A stretch of 64,000 nt of DNA from Amylostereum areolatum (GCA_012932865.1 SAXG01000016.1:124001-188000), one strand, 5' to 3'; shown: positions 25,746 to 38,448, numbered from the stretch's first letter. The notes: generated from the sequence alone by a model not told the origin. Translations and numbers: made by a program.

Positions 25746-28700
25746 ATGAAACTCAAGGAGATCCATAGAACGTCTACATTCGCATGGTCTCCGCTATCCT
25801 CGATCCCGCTGCTGGCCACGGGTACCGTCGCCGGAGCCCTCGACGAATCCTTAGTAACGACAGCCAGCTCGAAATATGGGCTCCCGAATTCATGAACAAA
25901 CAAGAGTACGAGCTCGGCGGAGAGGGTCAGCCGGGACCCAGAGGCGTCGTCACGAACAGCGCTAGGTACGTGCTGCCTCGGGGTCCGTGTACGACCGATG
26001 ATGGACATGGATTTGGCCGTACAGGTTCAACCGCATCGCGTGGGGGAACGTGGATGGAAACCGCCCGCAAGGTGTCATCGCGGCAGGCATGGAAAACGGC
26101 GAGCTCGCCATCTGGGACCCGGAAAAAATTGTCGCGCAAGCCGAGTGAGCGTCCACCGTGCTCGGTCATGCGCGGAAGATTGACGAGCCACGCACAGCCC
26201 TTCCGAGTCTTTGATCTTCAAGAACAACACGCACACCGGCCCCATCCGCGGCCTCGACTTCAACCCCATCCAAACAAATCTGTTTTCGTCCGGAGGCATC
26301 AACGGCGAGGTATGCTTGCTTACGCGCTATGCATTGGTCGTATCTCATCTTTGCGGTTGTTCGTATAGATATACATTTGGGACCTCAAGGATCCGAGCAA
26401 ACCCTACTCGCCAGGTGCTCGAAGCTCAAAGCTGGACGAAATCACAGCCTTGGCTTGGAACAACCAGGTCCCGCACGTCCTCTCGACCTCAAGCAGCACG
26501 GGCTACACCGTCGTATGGGATCTCCGCGGCAAGCGGGAAGTTGTCGCATTGGCTTATGGTGGCGGCGCGGGAACCATCGCTGGCAGCATGCAGGGCAACG
26601 GTATGGCCGTTGGCGGTCGTCGTGGCATGAGCGATGTCGCATGGCATCCCGACAATGTACGTCGCTCTTCACCTCGGCAGGAGGTCGTCTCTGATGATAA
26701 ACTCATTCAGGCTACCCGACTCGTTACGTCCTCGGAAGATGATGCCTCTCCTGTCATTATGGTCTGGGATTTGCGCAACGCCCGCGCTCCTGAGAAGGTC
26801 TGTGATATAGATCTACGTCAGAAGACTCTTGCTCAGTCTTCTCTAGATCCTCACTGGTCACGAGAAGGGCGTCCTCTCGCTTTCTTGGTGTAAGCAAGAT
26901 CCAGACCTCTTGCTGTCCAGTGGAAAGGACAACCGTGCGTTATGCTGGAATCCTCAAACGTCTGAGATCATTGGCGAGGTATGTCCGTCGACGACGCTTG
27001 TCCGATGTCCCATCTGAATACTTTCAACAGCTCCCCTCCGCGGATAACTGGGCATTCCAAGTTCAATGGTGCCCCCGCAACCCCGACCTTCTTTCTGCTG
27101 CGTTCTTCGACGGTACCGTTGGCGTCCACTCCATCCAATCCACAAATGAACCCGCCCCCGGTGCGCCGCCCACTGCTGCTCCACAAGCGAACGGCGCGGA
27201 TGTCTTCGACGACCTTGGATTCGCACGCACGACCCAAGCGACGTTGTCGCTGAAGCAGCCTCCGAAGTGGCTCCGTCGCCCCACATCCGTTGCATTCGGT
27301 TATGGTGGCCAACTCGTCACGGTCTCCAACCTTCCGTCAGCCCAAGGCAAAAACCAGAGCAGCGCCGTCCATCTGCGCAAGGTCGTCACGGAGGAGGACA
27401 TTGTTGAACGTGCTGGAAGGTTGAGGGCTGCCCAAGAGGCTCAGGACCTTCCTGGGTTGGCCGAAGAACGGAGCAAGGAGGCTGAGAATGCCGGGGATGG
27501 TAGCGCAGCTGGCTGGAAGGCTCTGCTGAGTCTCTTCCGCGCCGACTCGCGCGATGAGCTCGTCACCCTCCTGGGTTTCTCCAAGGCCGAGATCGCCCTG
27601 CGCGTCGCGGAGGCCGTCGAGAAGATCAACGCGGCGTCTCAGGAAGACAACGACTCCACTCCGCCAAAATCGCCCGTCGAACAGGTCGAGGACGACGCCA
27701 TCGACACCAAGCGCCACGAGCCTGTGGTTTCCTTTGTGGAACCGGGCATCAGCGACGATGTGGAAGGCGCTGTCAGCGTATTCGAGCAGACGCCTTCGGA
27801 GGTTAGCGCGAGCGCGACGTCCGATACGACCAATGCCGCTCCCATCCCCGACGGAGAGTCGACTACTACTGCACCCAGCCTGTTCGGCGATGACAACGCG
27901 GTTGGGACGCCTGCCGCCGACTTCTTCAGCACTATGGGTCTTTCGCCGTTGGGCAATGAAGGCGACCAGGTCGTTCCCCACACCAACTACGGCCTCGATT
28001 CGTCCGTCGCTGCCACCATCGGATCTGGACCCTCCTCCGTAGCCTCGGAAACGCTCAAAGGCAACACATTCCACATCTATCCTTCCGACGAGTCCGAGAC
28101 CGATCGTCTCGTCACCAAGGCTCTCGTAGTTGGTGACTTCCAGTCCGCTGTCTCCTTGTGCCTCTCCTCCGACCGATTCGCCGATGCCATCCTCCTGGCC
28201 GTCAAGGGTGGCCCCGACCTCCTTGCCCGCACCCAAAAGGCGTACTTCGAGCGTTGCACCACCTCTCTTCCCTACCTCCGTCTTTTCCAGTCTATCGTGA
28301 CCAACGACCTCGCCGACATCGTCCAAAACGCCGACCTGAGGGAATGGCAGGAGATCTTCGTCGTGTTGTGCACGTTTGCCACCCAGGATGAGTTCTCCAA
28401 CTTGGCCGAACAGCTCGGCTCGCGATTGGAGTTCCAGAGCCGTGTCGCGAATGCGGCTGAGGGGGCCGACGGCCACTACTTCCGCAAGAACGCGATGTTG
28501 ACGTATCTCGCGGCGGGCCGTCTCGAGCGCCTGGTGAATATCTGGGTGGATGAACTGTCGGAAGTGGAGTCGCGCGTCGTTGCAGACGAAGGTCGCAATG
28601 GAGTCTCCCAGTACACCGCCCACGCACAAGCCCTGCAAGAGTTCATCGAGAAGGTTACCGTGTTCCGTGCCGCCACCAAATATGTCGACCCCGACCTTCA

Positions 28701-30558
28701 AAGTGCCGCATCGAGTGAAGAGGCCAACGTCAGAGCCTACAAGCTGGCCGGATTGTACGATCGCTACTTCGAGTACGCGGACCTGCTGGCGACGCAAGGT
28801 CTCGTTCAGGACGCGGTCACCTTCCTAAGTCTCACGCCGTCCGCATACAGCGGTTCGTCCGGCTCTCGCTTCGACTTGGCTGTCGGTCGGGAACGGTTGT
28901 TAGTCGCGGCGGGTGCTTCTCGCGTTCCTACTGCGACCTCGTCGCTGGCAGGGCCCTCGGCTGCAGCAGTCCCCACCACCATTGTTCGTACCGTCCCAAC
29001 AGCTCCAGCGCGCAACGCACCCCTCGCTCCGACCACCAACCCCTACGGTGCCTACGGCGCTCCTATCCATCACCCTCCAACTGCACCAGCTCCCCCAGCC
29101 GCAACCCCGTACGATACTTTCGCGCCCGCGGCTCCTGCGGTCCCCCCTGCGAGGGGGGCGTATGCTCCTCCACAGCAGAACGTCAGACCAACCTACCAGC
29201 CTACGGCGCCTTCCGCATATGGCGCCAACAGTGGTTACAACCCGCCGCTCCCGCCGTCCCACCTTGCCGGTCCTCCCCAGCCGCCGACGATGCCGCCGCC
29301 ACCTCGACCTTTCAGTGGCGCGGGCAGCGCTGCTCCTCCCCTCGGACCTCCGCCCAAACGTCAGGACCATGGAGGTTGGAACGACGCGCCTTCTCTCCCC
29401 ACCGAACGTCGCGGTACCCCGAGCTCCAATCACAAGCCGTCTGCCATCACCTCGCCTTTCCCGTCGTCGTCTCCTGGGGTGACAAGTCCGACATACTTGG
29501 GTCGGGGACAATCGCCAGCTCCCATGCCACCACCTCCCCGCCCAGCGTCCGTCACGGCTCGTGGACAGCAACCGCCTCCGCCGCCTGGAGGCCAGAGGAT
29601 ATCACTCGCGCCCCCGCCAGCTGGCCAGCCGGGTCCTTACCAAGTGCCGCCACAGAGCAACATGGGACCGCCAGGACAGCAGATGCCTCCGCGCCAGCCA
29701 CCGGTTACCGCGTACGCCCCTCCTCAGCGCGGACACGTTTCGGGGCCTCCCCCTCCGGGCCCTTACGCTCGTGCTACGCCTCCCCCGGGCGCGGGCCCCT
29801 CGCCACCTGGTCCTGGCGGCGTTCCTCCCCCTCACGCTCAAGGTGGCTTCGCTCGTCCTGGTCAAGTTCAGCAGCCTCCACCACCGGGTCCGTATGGACC
29901 GTCGGGTTCGCCTGTCATGCAACAGGGAGCGCCCCGTCCTGGTCCTCCTCCGGGCCCAGGCTCCATTCCGCCACAAGGCTTCTCTGGCCCTCCTCCGCCT
30001 GCAGCGCCGGCGCGCGCCCCGCCTCCTCCCAAGGCTCCCGCTGGTCCAAAATATCGTACGTTGTTTTTGTTACCTTTCAGCGACTCATTCATCTGACGGG
30101 ACGTGCAGCTCCTGGCGACCGAAGCCATATCCCCGCTTCGTTGAGGCCTGTGTACGAGGTAGTCTCGGAAAATCTTGCCAGATTGAAGCAAATTACCCCG
30201 GTATGCCATTCTTTCGGTGCGATGTCATCACAGTCTCAACTGATGGATGCCGTACCTTCAGCCCCAACAAAAGCGCCTGTACGATGACCTGGAGCGTAGG
30301 ATCAACCCGCTCTTTGATGCGTTGAACTGCGAGACGCTCTCGCCTTCGGTCGTCGAGATGCTACTCGTACTGACGAAAGGTAGGGATCTCGTGTTTTAGT
30401 TCCAAGCTACTTCGTGGCTGATGGTTCTCTTTGCAGCGATGGAGAATCACGATCGGCAGCTTGCGTTGCAGATCCACGTCGACATACTCACGCGGTCGAT
30501 GGGTGACGATATCGCGTTGTGGATGTCGGGGATCAAGCAACTTATCATGCGGTTGTGA
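25746..30558 (+). CDS. SEC31: COPII outer-coat protein Sec31
   Basis: Sec31 forms the outer cage of COPII vesicles with Sec13 and promotes Sar1 GTP hydrolysis on the ER. The N-terminus ([16 protein letters not shown], then [11 protein letters not shown] and [10 protein letters not shown]) opens a WD40 propeller with repeats ending [24 protein letters not shown] and [10 protein letters not shown] long helical ACE1-type solenoid follows (about 27.9-28.9 kb, with [19 protein letters not shown] and ILLAVKGG). Next comes a region of about 370 residues very rich in Pro/Gly/Gln/Tyr, and a C-terminal helical domain ([15 protein letters not shown], then [17 protein letters not shown]). It ends at the TGA at 30556-30558. 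One base appears missing near 25850-25853: ATCC-TTAG should read TTTAG to give DESFSNDSQLE. The remaining splice junctions read cleanly. Confidence 0.95.
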
Positions 30559-30925
30559 GCGCGCGTAAGATTGTGGTGGGGCGGTGTGCACGGTGTAATT
30601 GACGAGCTTTGTCGGCGTGAATCCCTTGGATCTTTTCATGTTTACGAACGAATGAATGTGTGTTTTTGTGTTGCTAATCTGGGACGAGCATGGCGGTAGG
30701 CGCTCCGATCCAGCTTTGATTGTTCGTGGGTCGACGACCGCTTCCATGTCAGCCTTGTATATCAACGTTATATTCTCCGGCATACAGCCCGCCTACACAG
30801 ATGTCATCCGCAATGCTTCGTTATGGGGGAGAACCATGCTGAAGCCATCGTTCTAAGGCCCTAACCGACCGTGAACAGCGTACGTTAAAGCGCTAGCGAT
30901 ACTGCCAGAGGATAAGGGAAAGCGC
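30559..30925. other. Convergent intergenic region
   Basis: 3' flanks of SEC31 and of the reverse-strand gene ending at 30926. No supported gene; short open frames only. Confidence 0.5.
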
Positions 30926-32591
30926 TTACTTCACTAGCTCACTGGTTGTGTTCGATTCGCTCCTTGGGATTTCAGGAGGGAGATTGTTGGCACGAAGCGG
31001 ACGGGAGTCCATCATCGGGTTTCGCCTTTGCACCGCGAACCGACGTAGGACCTCTTGCGGCAGAAAACTTCCCGTCTTTACTTGCTCATACAGTTTGAAG
31101 TCAAGTTCCCCCCTCTCGCGCACGAGGCTGAACCGACGGGAGCGCTCCCCGGGATGTTCGCGTGCGTGCTCCGCGACGACAGCGCGCACCTCATGCAGCA
31201 GCTTCACGAGCTCGCCCACGCCCCACTGCGTCCGCGTCTTCACATCGCTGAAGATCGGGTCGTCGTGGCCGTGCACATCGATGGCCTTCACGACTCCCCC
31301 ATCGTGACGGACGATGTGCACCGCGGGCGTCTGCGAGAACAGAAGCTGCGGGAAGTGTTGGATCGCATCGTGCCTTGTGATGCGCGCTCGCATCTCGGGG
31401 CTGTGGCTGGGGTTGATGTGGCGGGACTTGAGCTCAATGAACTGGTCGGAAGACACGGGCACGCCAGCGTAGACAACGCGCATGTTGTAGGCCGAGGTGA
31501 CCAAGGGCGAGGCTTCCACCGGAGGCTGAACATCGCTATAAGACAAAGGTCGGGCAGTGAGCCTGGCATCGCAAGTGAGCGTGAGGAAACGGGCGCAACT
31601 CGTCCTGCGGGATATAAGCGTCCACTTCAGACCTGACTATCATGTTCAGGTCGCCCATTTTCTGAAGGGAACGCGAGATTGATCAATTTCGCACGCCGGG
31701 AAACAGGACGCCTCATTTTCCACTCACATAATTGACGACAGAAGAGTATCCGGTGCTGCGCGCGACCCACGTATTGAATCTCGGCCTTTGTGTCAAGAAA
31801 CGCTCGATGTTCACGCCATAATTGTTGTCCTTGCTCCAGGCAGATTTGTACCGCACCCACTTTTCGAGGAGCAGCGTCCGCCGCCCGACGAGCTGCAAGT
31901 CGATCCGACCCGACGACCTCTCGTCGCTCCGGCGGACCCAGTTCATGAGTTTACGCAAGTTCCTTTGGTCGGTGACGACGTCGACTTTGCGCCAGTTGAT
32001 ATCGGCGAGGACCGCATCCGCCGCGACAAATATGGGAAGAAGAGGTGTGTCGGGCAACCGGTAACCGTCCTGGTCCACATAAAGCGTTCCTGACTTTTGG
32101 TTGATAATAAACGGCGGGGGTTTAGGCTGCCACGCGTGCGGATGGCCTGCCGTCTCCCCCGTTCACAAAGTCAGATTTTCGCCGTATGAAGGCTAGGACG
32201 CACCGGGGACGATGATCGTAGGCTTCGCGGTATCTATCCAGTTGTACGAGGTTATGATCGAAATTTCGGAAAAGTCGGCCTTTCTAGCTGGGATGTCGCC
32301 AGTCGGACGGATAAAGGAGGCCACGGCTTCGGGCTTGAGACCGTCGGTCTCGTGAGCGACCTTGGATGGTTCTGTGGCAGCGAACAAGTCGGGATTGTCT
32401 TCGGAAAGCAACTCCGCTAGAAAATTGAGTACTTGCGAGCGATATTGGGGCGATTTAGGTGCGGAGGAATTCGAGGCGGTGGCGACGAGCCGTCTCCTAA
32501 CGCCACGCGGACCCTTGCACCAGGGTACTACGGCAAGAGAACGGTACGATCTCCACCTGTGTGAGCTGATATGCGGAGCAAATGTCTGCAT
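30926..32591 (-). CDS. Basidiomycete conserved protein, intact paralogue of 13.3-14.8 kb copy
   Basis: There are four exons. The N-terminal exon looks like a mitochondrial presequence (basic, Ser/Arg-rich, no acidic residues for about 40 residues). It then has NFLAELLSEDNPDLF and ADFSEISIITSYNWIDTAKPTIIVPG. After an intron come TLYVDQDGYRLPDTPLLP, NWRKVDVVTDQRNLRKLMNW and IDLQLVGRRTLLLEKW. A short exon carries MGDLNMIVRSEVDAYIPQD. The last exon has QFIELKSR, FPQLLFSQTP, HIVRHDGGVVKAIDVHGHDD, ELVKLLHEVRAVVAEH and a C-terminus near 30926. All frames join without correction. The pattern ending in IELKSR is reminiscent of PD-(D/E)xK-like folds or transferases, but no assignment is safe. Similar proteins are widespread in Agaricomycetes, some labelled geranylgeranyl pyrophosphate synthetase without motif support. 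Confidence 0.72.
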
Positions 32592-34905
32592 AAATATGGG
32601 TCGGCCTACATTGGATGCCTTTTAGCGATCTCGCGCGGGATGGCATTGAATCCAACAGCGTACGGGAATAGCGCGCGAGTCTGTGGGTCTACGAGTTGAG
32701 AAGCTTGATGTGATCCAGTGGAAGTCCGGTCAGTTGGTCGGCGTAGTCTGTGGACCATTTCGTCATCGTGGGTTCGCGCCCGAACTTGCCGTAGGATGGG
32801 TTACCAGTCCCCCCACAGAATGAGTTCAACACGAGCTGAGAGGTGTTTCTGTGGCGTCGTAGGCTGACCCGTGCAACTATCTTGGAGCCCTGGTCGAACG
32901 TTGGACGTTGAACGTTGGAGCTTTGAAATTCGAAGCTTTGAAGGAGCATGAGCAAGTGGCTGTGGCTCACTGGCAGTGTCGAACGGTTACTTCGTGGCCG
33001 TGGGAATCTCCCGGTCCGAGCGGACAACATAATCACGGAGTTGGATCGGATCTTCTCCACCTTGTTGTCCGCTGAAATGGGCATGCAGATTGCAGAAAGG
33101 ACCTCGCATTTTCTGAGAAACCGTCCCTTCGGCAGAAGGGACCCACGGGTGCGTCTCCAATCCCATCAATATGATCGCCGTCCTTCGTTTCAATTGATCA
33201 CGTTTGACAAGAATACAAGTGTATAACCCGTCATCGATGCAGAGGAGTCGAGGACCGTTTCGAGAACAAGATCTCTGACCGTGTTCCTCACGGACGGATC
33301 GCAAGGCTACACTTTTGGCATGATAGGCACCGCGTGGCGGCTGGACTAGGAGTCCATCATACTACAGTAGATAACGAGTGAGGGGCTGGAACCCTCCAGT
33401 GACGATACTGTAAGTCACGGTTAACCTCCCCGAGGCAGACGACTCGGTCTTGCGTCAAACATTCTAGTAGGAAACAAGGCTTCGTGGCTGCACCGCCCTC
33501 ATCGCAGGTTGTCGGGGCATCAAGTTGCACAACTACGCGCCGCGGGAGATGCGGGTATTAAAAGCGGCCTCATATAGCGTGGGTCTCACAGACTCTCCGT
33601 AGCTGACCTTGTACAGAAGGCAGTCGCCTTGGTCCCACAGAGCCTGTTGATGCGGGTAAGCTCAACAGTCGCTTCTGACGGGGTCAAGCAAGTTGGAACA
33701 ACATACCGTCGTGGCTGCCAATGCGCCCATGTGCACGCATGGTGGCAACCGATATTACATGGCGACGGTAAGAACGCTTCAGAATCCTGCCAATTGTACA
33801 TTCGTCGTTGGTTCGTCGTCTGGCGACTCTTCCAAACAGCGTGGCGAGTCCCAGGTCTGTCGTACAATTGAGAGAAGCGGAGAGAAGCTCAAGAAATCTC
33901 ACCCTAAACGCGCGTTGCCAAGGGGATGACGAGGAATATGGCGTGCCTAGTTGGACGTTCTGCAGACTGCGGCGAGTGCTGCTGCGTCATGGACTTATTG
34001 GAGGAACATGCTCGATGTTCATGTCCGCTTAACAAAACATCTAAGAACAAAGTTGCAACAGCCCCAGGGAACGAGAAGACAAGAGAGGACGCGACATACA
34101 AAGGACCCGACCAATGCAGCAAGAAAGCAGGCACCGTCTTGTTTTTATACTTTGACGGGCCTTGCCTGGTCTTGCGCTCGTAATAGTGAAGCTCAGCGCT
34201 CAGCGCTCAGCGTCGAACAGGCTATGCCGGCGATTCATGTCGTCACTTCCCTTCCCGCACATACGGCGTTGCACGCGAATACAATATAACACCATCGCTC
34301 GGCAGGGTACACGAGGACAGAGGTGTCAATCGGCAAGCCGTGGCGAAGGAACACAGACGCCAGTAAGCGGTCCGGGACGAAGCGCCCCATCTCTGTCAGG
34401 CCTTGAACATGCTAAGAGGATGTGTTCGGATTCTGCGAGAGGAAGTTTGTTGGATATGATGATGGTTTGCAGGCGAAGCCGACGTTTTGAGAACAAGAGG
34501 GCCGGATGGTCGGGCCGTAGGGCGGGATGCCGTCGTGGTGGTTGACGAGCGCGTCGGGAACCGCGCATGGCGGTCCAGGCGTGTTCGTCGCATAGCAAAC
34601 GTATGGGGGTGTCGGTAAAGTCGAACAATAGGTTGAAGGGAGAAGGCTGTTGCGAAGAGGAACGACGAGACAAAAGGACGGGGCGCGGGCGCTTACATAA
34701 CGGACTCGTCCGAAAAAGGAAGCTGGTATTGTTCTTGAACAATGAGGCTGGCCAACAAAAGGGTACCTTCCACCACCACTAATACTAAAACCCTTCCGCT
34801 TTCCTCTTTCTTTTCTTCGTTCTCCCCTCTACCGCCTCGCTCGCCTCTGCGACTTCCCACTTCCCCTTTTCTTTCCCTCATAGAACTTTAACGACCTCAA
34901 CGACA
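32592..34905. other. 2.3-kb gene-poor region
   Basis: No gene is supported. A reverse-strand frame at 32689-33084 (131 codons) ends in a hydrophilic stretch with NPSYGKFG and LTGLPLDHIKLLNS. It could be a gene remnant, but I do not recognise it. A short tandem array of GTTGGAC/GTTGAAC units lies near 32900-32940, and a GCTCAGC-type triplicate near 34191-34213. The last 100 bp before 34906 are pyrimidine-rich (CCTCTTTCTTTTC), a common basidiomycete promoter feature next to the transcription start. Confidence 0.4.
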
Positions 34906-36937
34906 ATGTCATCTCGTACGTTGCCCACTGCCAGCGCTCTCCGTCCGTCGAACATTCCTGACGTGTGCCCAGTGCTTTCCTCTCTCAAACGCCAGCCCGC
35001 CCTTCGAAACCGCAGCAGCCCCAAGGCGAGCTCGTCGCGCAAAGTATCTGCCTCGACCAAAGGCCGCCGCCTGTCCATACTGCCCGAGCTCTCGGAGGAT
35101 GACGCTGACGAATCGTACGTGCCACGTCTCTTTCGGGGTTTCCGAACTCATATATATACTACTTCCAGTTTCGGCGTGCTCGCGAACGACCAACCGCTCG
35201 TCAGCAGCACCGGCCGCAAGCGTCTCACGCCCTCCGACATCTTTGTCGACGAAGCCCTCGTCTTCGAGCGCCCACGACCCGCCCCCCGCCCGCCCGTGCG
35301 CGCCCCTTCAGCCAACCAGCCCGTCCGTCTTAGCGCATTCGATTTCGACATGGCCGTTCCCGCGTCCGCGCCCAAGAAGGCTGCGACAAGTCGAGCCAGC
35401 AAACGCGCGAGCCGGTACGGCAAGGAGGACGTTTTCACATGCCCCGCGGAGTTGGACGCGCTGCCTTCGTACGTGCCGCCCATTGCTCGTGGGCTCTCAG
35501 CGTCTGACGTGTTCTCCAGGCCATCGCCCAACCGCTCGAGCAAGCGTTTCAGTCGTTACGGCAAGGCCGAACTCGGTCTTCAAGAGACGGAGGACTGTGT
35601 TTTCCGCCGCGCGCGCGTCTGTCCGCCTCAGCGCGTTCGAGTTCAACTTCCCCGACGGACGTGGACAGCGAGAGCGCGCCCAGCGCGCCCTTGCACCCCC
35701 ATTCGTTCTCTGTCACCCACAGACTCGCTCTCAAGCGACTACACCAGCTCCTCGGTCACCAGCAGCGGCGGCATGCCCCTCACCCCGAGCACCTCCGACG
35801 ACGAATGGTCCTTCCCCTGCCCCCGCGTCCCCATTCGTCCCCTCGTCATCACAAAGGCGACCCCCGGCGCCCAGCCGACGCTCGTGATGGCCCAGGAGGA
35901 CGAGGACGAGGACGATGGCATCTGGTACACGCGCGAGCTCGGCTCCCGCTTCAACCTCGGGTCCCCGCTCGCCCTGTCCCACCGCAGCGCCTAGCACCCA
36001 CGGCTCCGCACGCCCGGACTCCCTCCCCCCGCCTCGCCGCGGTGAGCCCTCCAACCGCAACCGCTACAGCAAGCCCCTCCCGGCCGTCCCCCGCACCCTG
36101 GGCCCGTCCGCCCAGCTCGACCCCACCTTCTCTTCTCTTCCCCCGCCGCTGCCCAGCAGCCCCCCTCCCTCGCACCTCGCCGCGCGCTCCCGCCACAGCC
36201 TCCGCGCGCGCAAGTCCCTCACCATCACCGTGCCGCGCCCGCCGCCGCGCAAGTCCGTCCCCGCGGACGTCGCCGACATCCTCTACGACATCGCCGCGTG
36301 GGAACTCACCTCGCTCGCGCCCACCAGCGCCTCCGGTGCGCTCTCCCCGCCCCGTCTCCCCGAAAGTCCCTGGAGCGCCTTCTCGCTCGACGCGGACGCG
36401 GACGTGCACGGTCACGCCGCGGTCCAGGCCGTCAACGGCGACGCGGCCGTCCTGGAGACGCGACCCGTCGTCGTCGCCCCCGACCCCGCCGTTGCCCCCG
36501 CGCCCTCCCTGCCTGCCATCGTCGTCTCTGCGCTCGAGTCCCCCTCGGTCCCGGAGACCCCCGTGCTCGCGCAGACGAAGCCGGCGAGGACGACGGCGTC
36601 GTCCCCGCTGGCGGACGACGAGCGGGAGGGCAGCGAGGACAGCTTCGGGCTCGACTCGCCCGTGCTGCGCTCGCGGTGGTCGTCCTCGACGCTGTCCTCG
36701 CTCGTGGACGCGCCCCAGAGCGCGTCCTCCCGCATGCTGCACTTCCCCTTCGGCGCCGTCGCCAAGCGCGTGCGCCGGAGCAAGCGCGTGAGCGGGCCCG
36801 CGAAGGCCGTCGAGGCGCCGTCGCCCCGACACTCGATCGAGTCGAGTGTGTCCGAGGGCGGGTCCGAGAGCGGCGAGAGCAGCACGAGCTCCGGGTTGAG
36901 GCGCAAGCCGATCCCCGTCGAGATCTTCATGCGGTAG
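34906..36937 (+). CDS. Conserved basidiomycete Ser/Pro-rich disordered protein
   Basis: It starts at the ATG at 34906 (MSSRTLPTASALRPSN). Early segments are basic/Ser-rich with RRLSILPELSEDDADES, then an intron near 35115-35170 and GVLANDQPLVSS. Repeated short modules follow, such as RLSAFDFDMAVP and RLSAFEFNFP, and RASRYGKEDVF and RFSRYGKAELG. Later parts include DDGIWYTRELGSRFNLGSPL, ADVADILYDIAAWEL and the C-terminal RRKPIPVEIFMR ending at 36937. The repeated SRYGK and LSAFxF modules suggest duplicated short linear motifs. There is no catalytic domain, and the function is unknown. Coding sense moves between frames near 35600, 35660, 35700 and 35990, each by one base in GC-rich runs, so the model is approximate. 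Confidence 0.6.
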
Positions 36938-37443
36938 AGCCGATGCTGGATGTGTTTGACGACCTGCGACGACCCGCGACGACCGACTCCCCTTTCGACC
37001 TTCACAGTACTCACCACAGTTTTTTGTTTTCCTCTGGGCTCCTTGTTTTCCCTCGCACGCATTCTCGCCAACGCCTCATGCTCAATATACCTGCACGATA
37101 ATTACTGTATTATATAGTACCGCCCGCTTGCGGGCACCGCACTCTCGTTCATGTCTGTATCTAACATCTATCGTCGTTCCGACGCCCTTGTAGCCTACCA
37201 CCCACGTCTCTCCTTTGTATTTTATCCACCTAACGATCTTGTTTGGACCCGTTTACTCGAGGAGCGCCGCCGATGGGCGGCCTCCACCTTGCCTGGCAGA
37301 ACTGACTCGGATAAGTAAAGGGTGGTGTGCACTGGGAACGTCGGACTTGTCCTCGGTCAGACCTCGGCCGCCACGTGGGCGTCTGTCGGGATCCGACAAG
37401 CGCCCACATGGCGGAGCGCCTGGAGCCGCCGGACCGCCGAGCC
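36938..37443. other. Intergenic region upstream of small conserved gene
   Basis: Contains the 3' flank of the disordered protein and the promoter side of the next gene. The only structured feature is the palindrome at 37371-37411, listed separately. Confidence 0.5.
37371..37411. repeat. Near-perfect 41-bp palindrome, copy 1
   Basis: Outer arms CCACGTGGGCG and CGCCCACATGG flank an inner near-palindrome centred on GGATCC. A second copy lies at 39655-39696, upstream of the decayed duplicate of the adjacent gene. The CACGTG core matches a bHLH E-box, so it may be a regulatory site rather than mobile DNA. Confidence 0.8.
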
Positions 37444-38123
37444 ATGCACTTCCCCTCCACCTTGCCCTCCGCCACGACGTTCAACGCGAGCATGTCTTCA
37501 CAAGGTGTGTTCCATTTAGCTCTGCGTCCCCCAACCCCCCACCTTTCACAACGTCTAGCCAAGTCTCAGTACGCCGCCGCCGCCCACGTCCCGCTCATCA
37601 AGTCTCCCAGTCTGCGCGTACCCCGACCCGTACGTCCTGCCCTCGCCTTCCGCGCCGCGCCCGCGCGTCTTCACGGTTCCGCATAGATCGAGATGCCAGC
37701 CGACACGCACCCGCTGCCCGACAGCGTGACCCCCTACGTGCGCACCCCTTCGCGCCGCCCTCCCCCAGGCCCCCCGTAAGCTCACCCCGCGTCCCGCAGT
37801 TCGTCTACCCCTTCACGCTCGAGCCGCACCTCCTCGCCCTCGAATCGGCGCGAAGACAGACGCTCGCCGCGCACGCCGCCCGCAGGGAGGCCCTTCTACG
37901 CGCGCGGGACGACGAGCACGCGCGCAGACGACGCGAGGCGCTCCGGCGGATCGCGCCTGGATTCGAGCCGGCGGGCGCGCCGCTGGTGCCGACAAAGACG
38001 GGGGCGGGCGGACATCCAGCAGAGGAGGATCAGACGGCGGTGGTGGAGATGGTGCGGGAGAGGGACGTCATGGACGATTTGGTGGATAGGCTGGCGGAGA
38101 TGGACGGGGCGGGGACGCGGTGA
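37444..38123 (+). CDS. Small conserved basidiomycete protein of unknown function
   Basis: Exon 1 starts at the ATG at 37444 (MHFPSTLPSATTFNAS). It joins across an intron of about 54 bp to QYAAAAHVPLIKSP and then VPRP. After that come YVLPSPSAPRPRVFTVP, MPADTHPLPDSVTPY, a second intron near 37737-37800, and FVYPFTLEPHLLALESARRQ. The last part is a highly charged Arg/Ala/Glu helix (RREALLRARDDEHARRRREAL), IAPGFEP and a C-terminal acidic helix. It ends at the TGA at 38121-38123. No enzyme motif is visible; the charged helix suggests a protein- or nucleic-acid-binding role. One-base corrections are needed near 37630 and 37686. A degenerate copy lies 2.3 kb downstream. Confidence 0.6.
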
Positions 38124-38442
38124 TGCTGGATGTGTACGTCTCTTTCTTTGCTGTATGTTTATTGTATTTCTTTTCGCACCGTGGGGGCTACCGGTGCTAT
38201 GATTCAAGATGGAAGATGGTGGCCGTGGCGCAGGCATAGGCGAAGCGGACGTTCGTGTTCCACGGGTCACTGCCATCTTCCCTAAGGCTGAGGGCACCCC
38301 CCCGGTTTCAGTTGGACCGATGTCATGTTCGTGTAACGACAGGTACCAACAGAATCCGATTGGGGGGTGCGATGGCGTGTATGTTCGACGTTCATATTGC
38401 GGGCTGATCGAGTGAGTCATTTTCAAGTGTCGTAGGGGGGCA

Positions 38443-38448
38443 TATAAA
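38443..38448 (+). promoter_or_regulatory. TATA box of first GST gene
   Basis: TATAAA lies about 60 bp before the ATG at 38508, followed by a CT-rich leader. The spacing is normal for a fungal TATA-driven, inducible gene. Confidence 0.5.

Noticed and set aside
27337..28797. A 486-codon open frame on the - strand
   Set aside because: It lies wholly antisense to SEC31 exons. Its composition mirrors the SEC31 codon pattern and it has no domain of its own.
32689..33084. A 131-codon - strand frame with a protein-like C-terminal stretch
   Set aside because: It could be a gene remnant, but I recognise no family and the N-terminal half looks random. It is recorded only in the gene-poor region entry.
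35951..36832. A 294-codon - strand frame
   Set aside because: Antisense shadow of the Ser/Pro-rich gene; no splice structure or motif.
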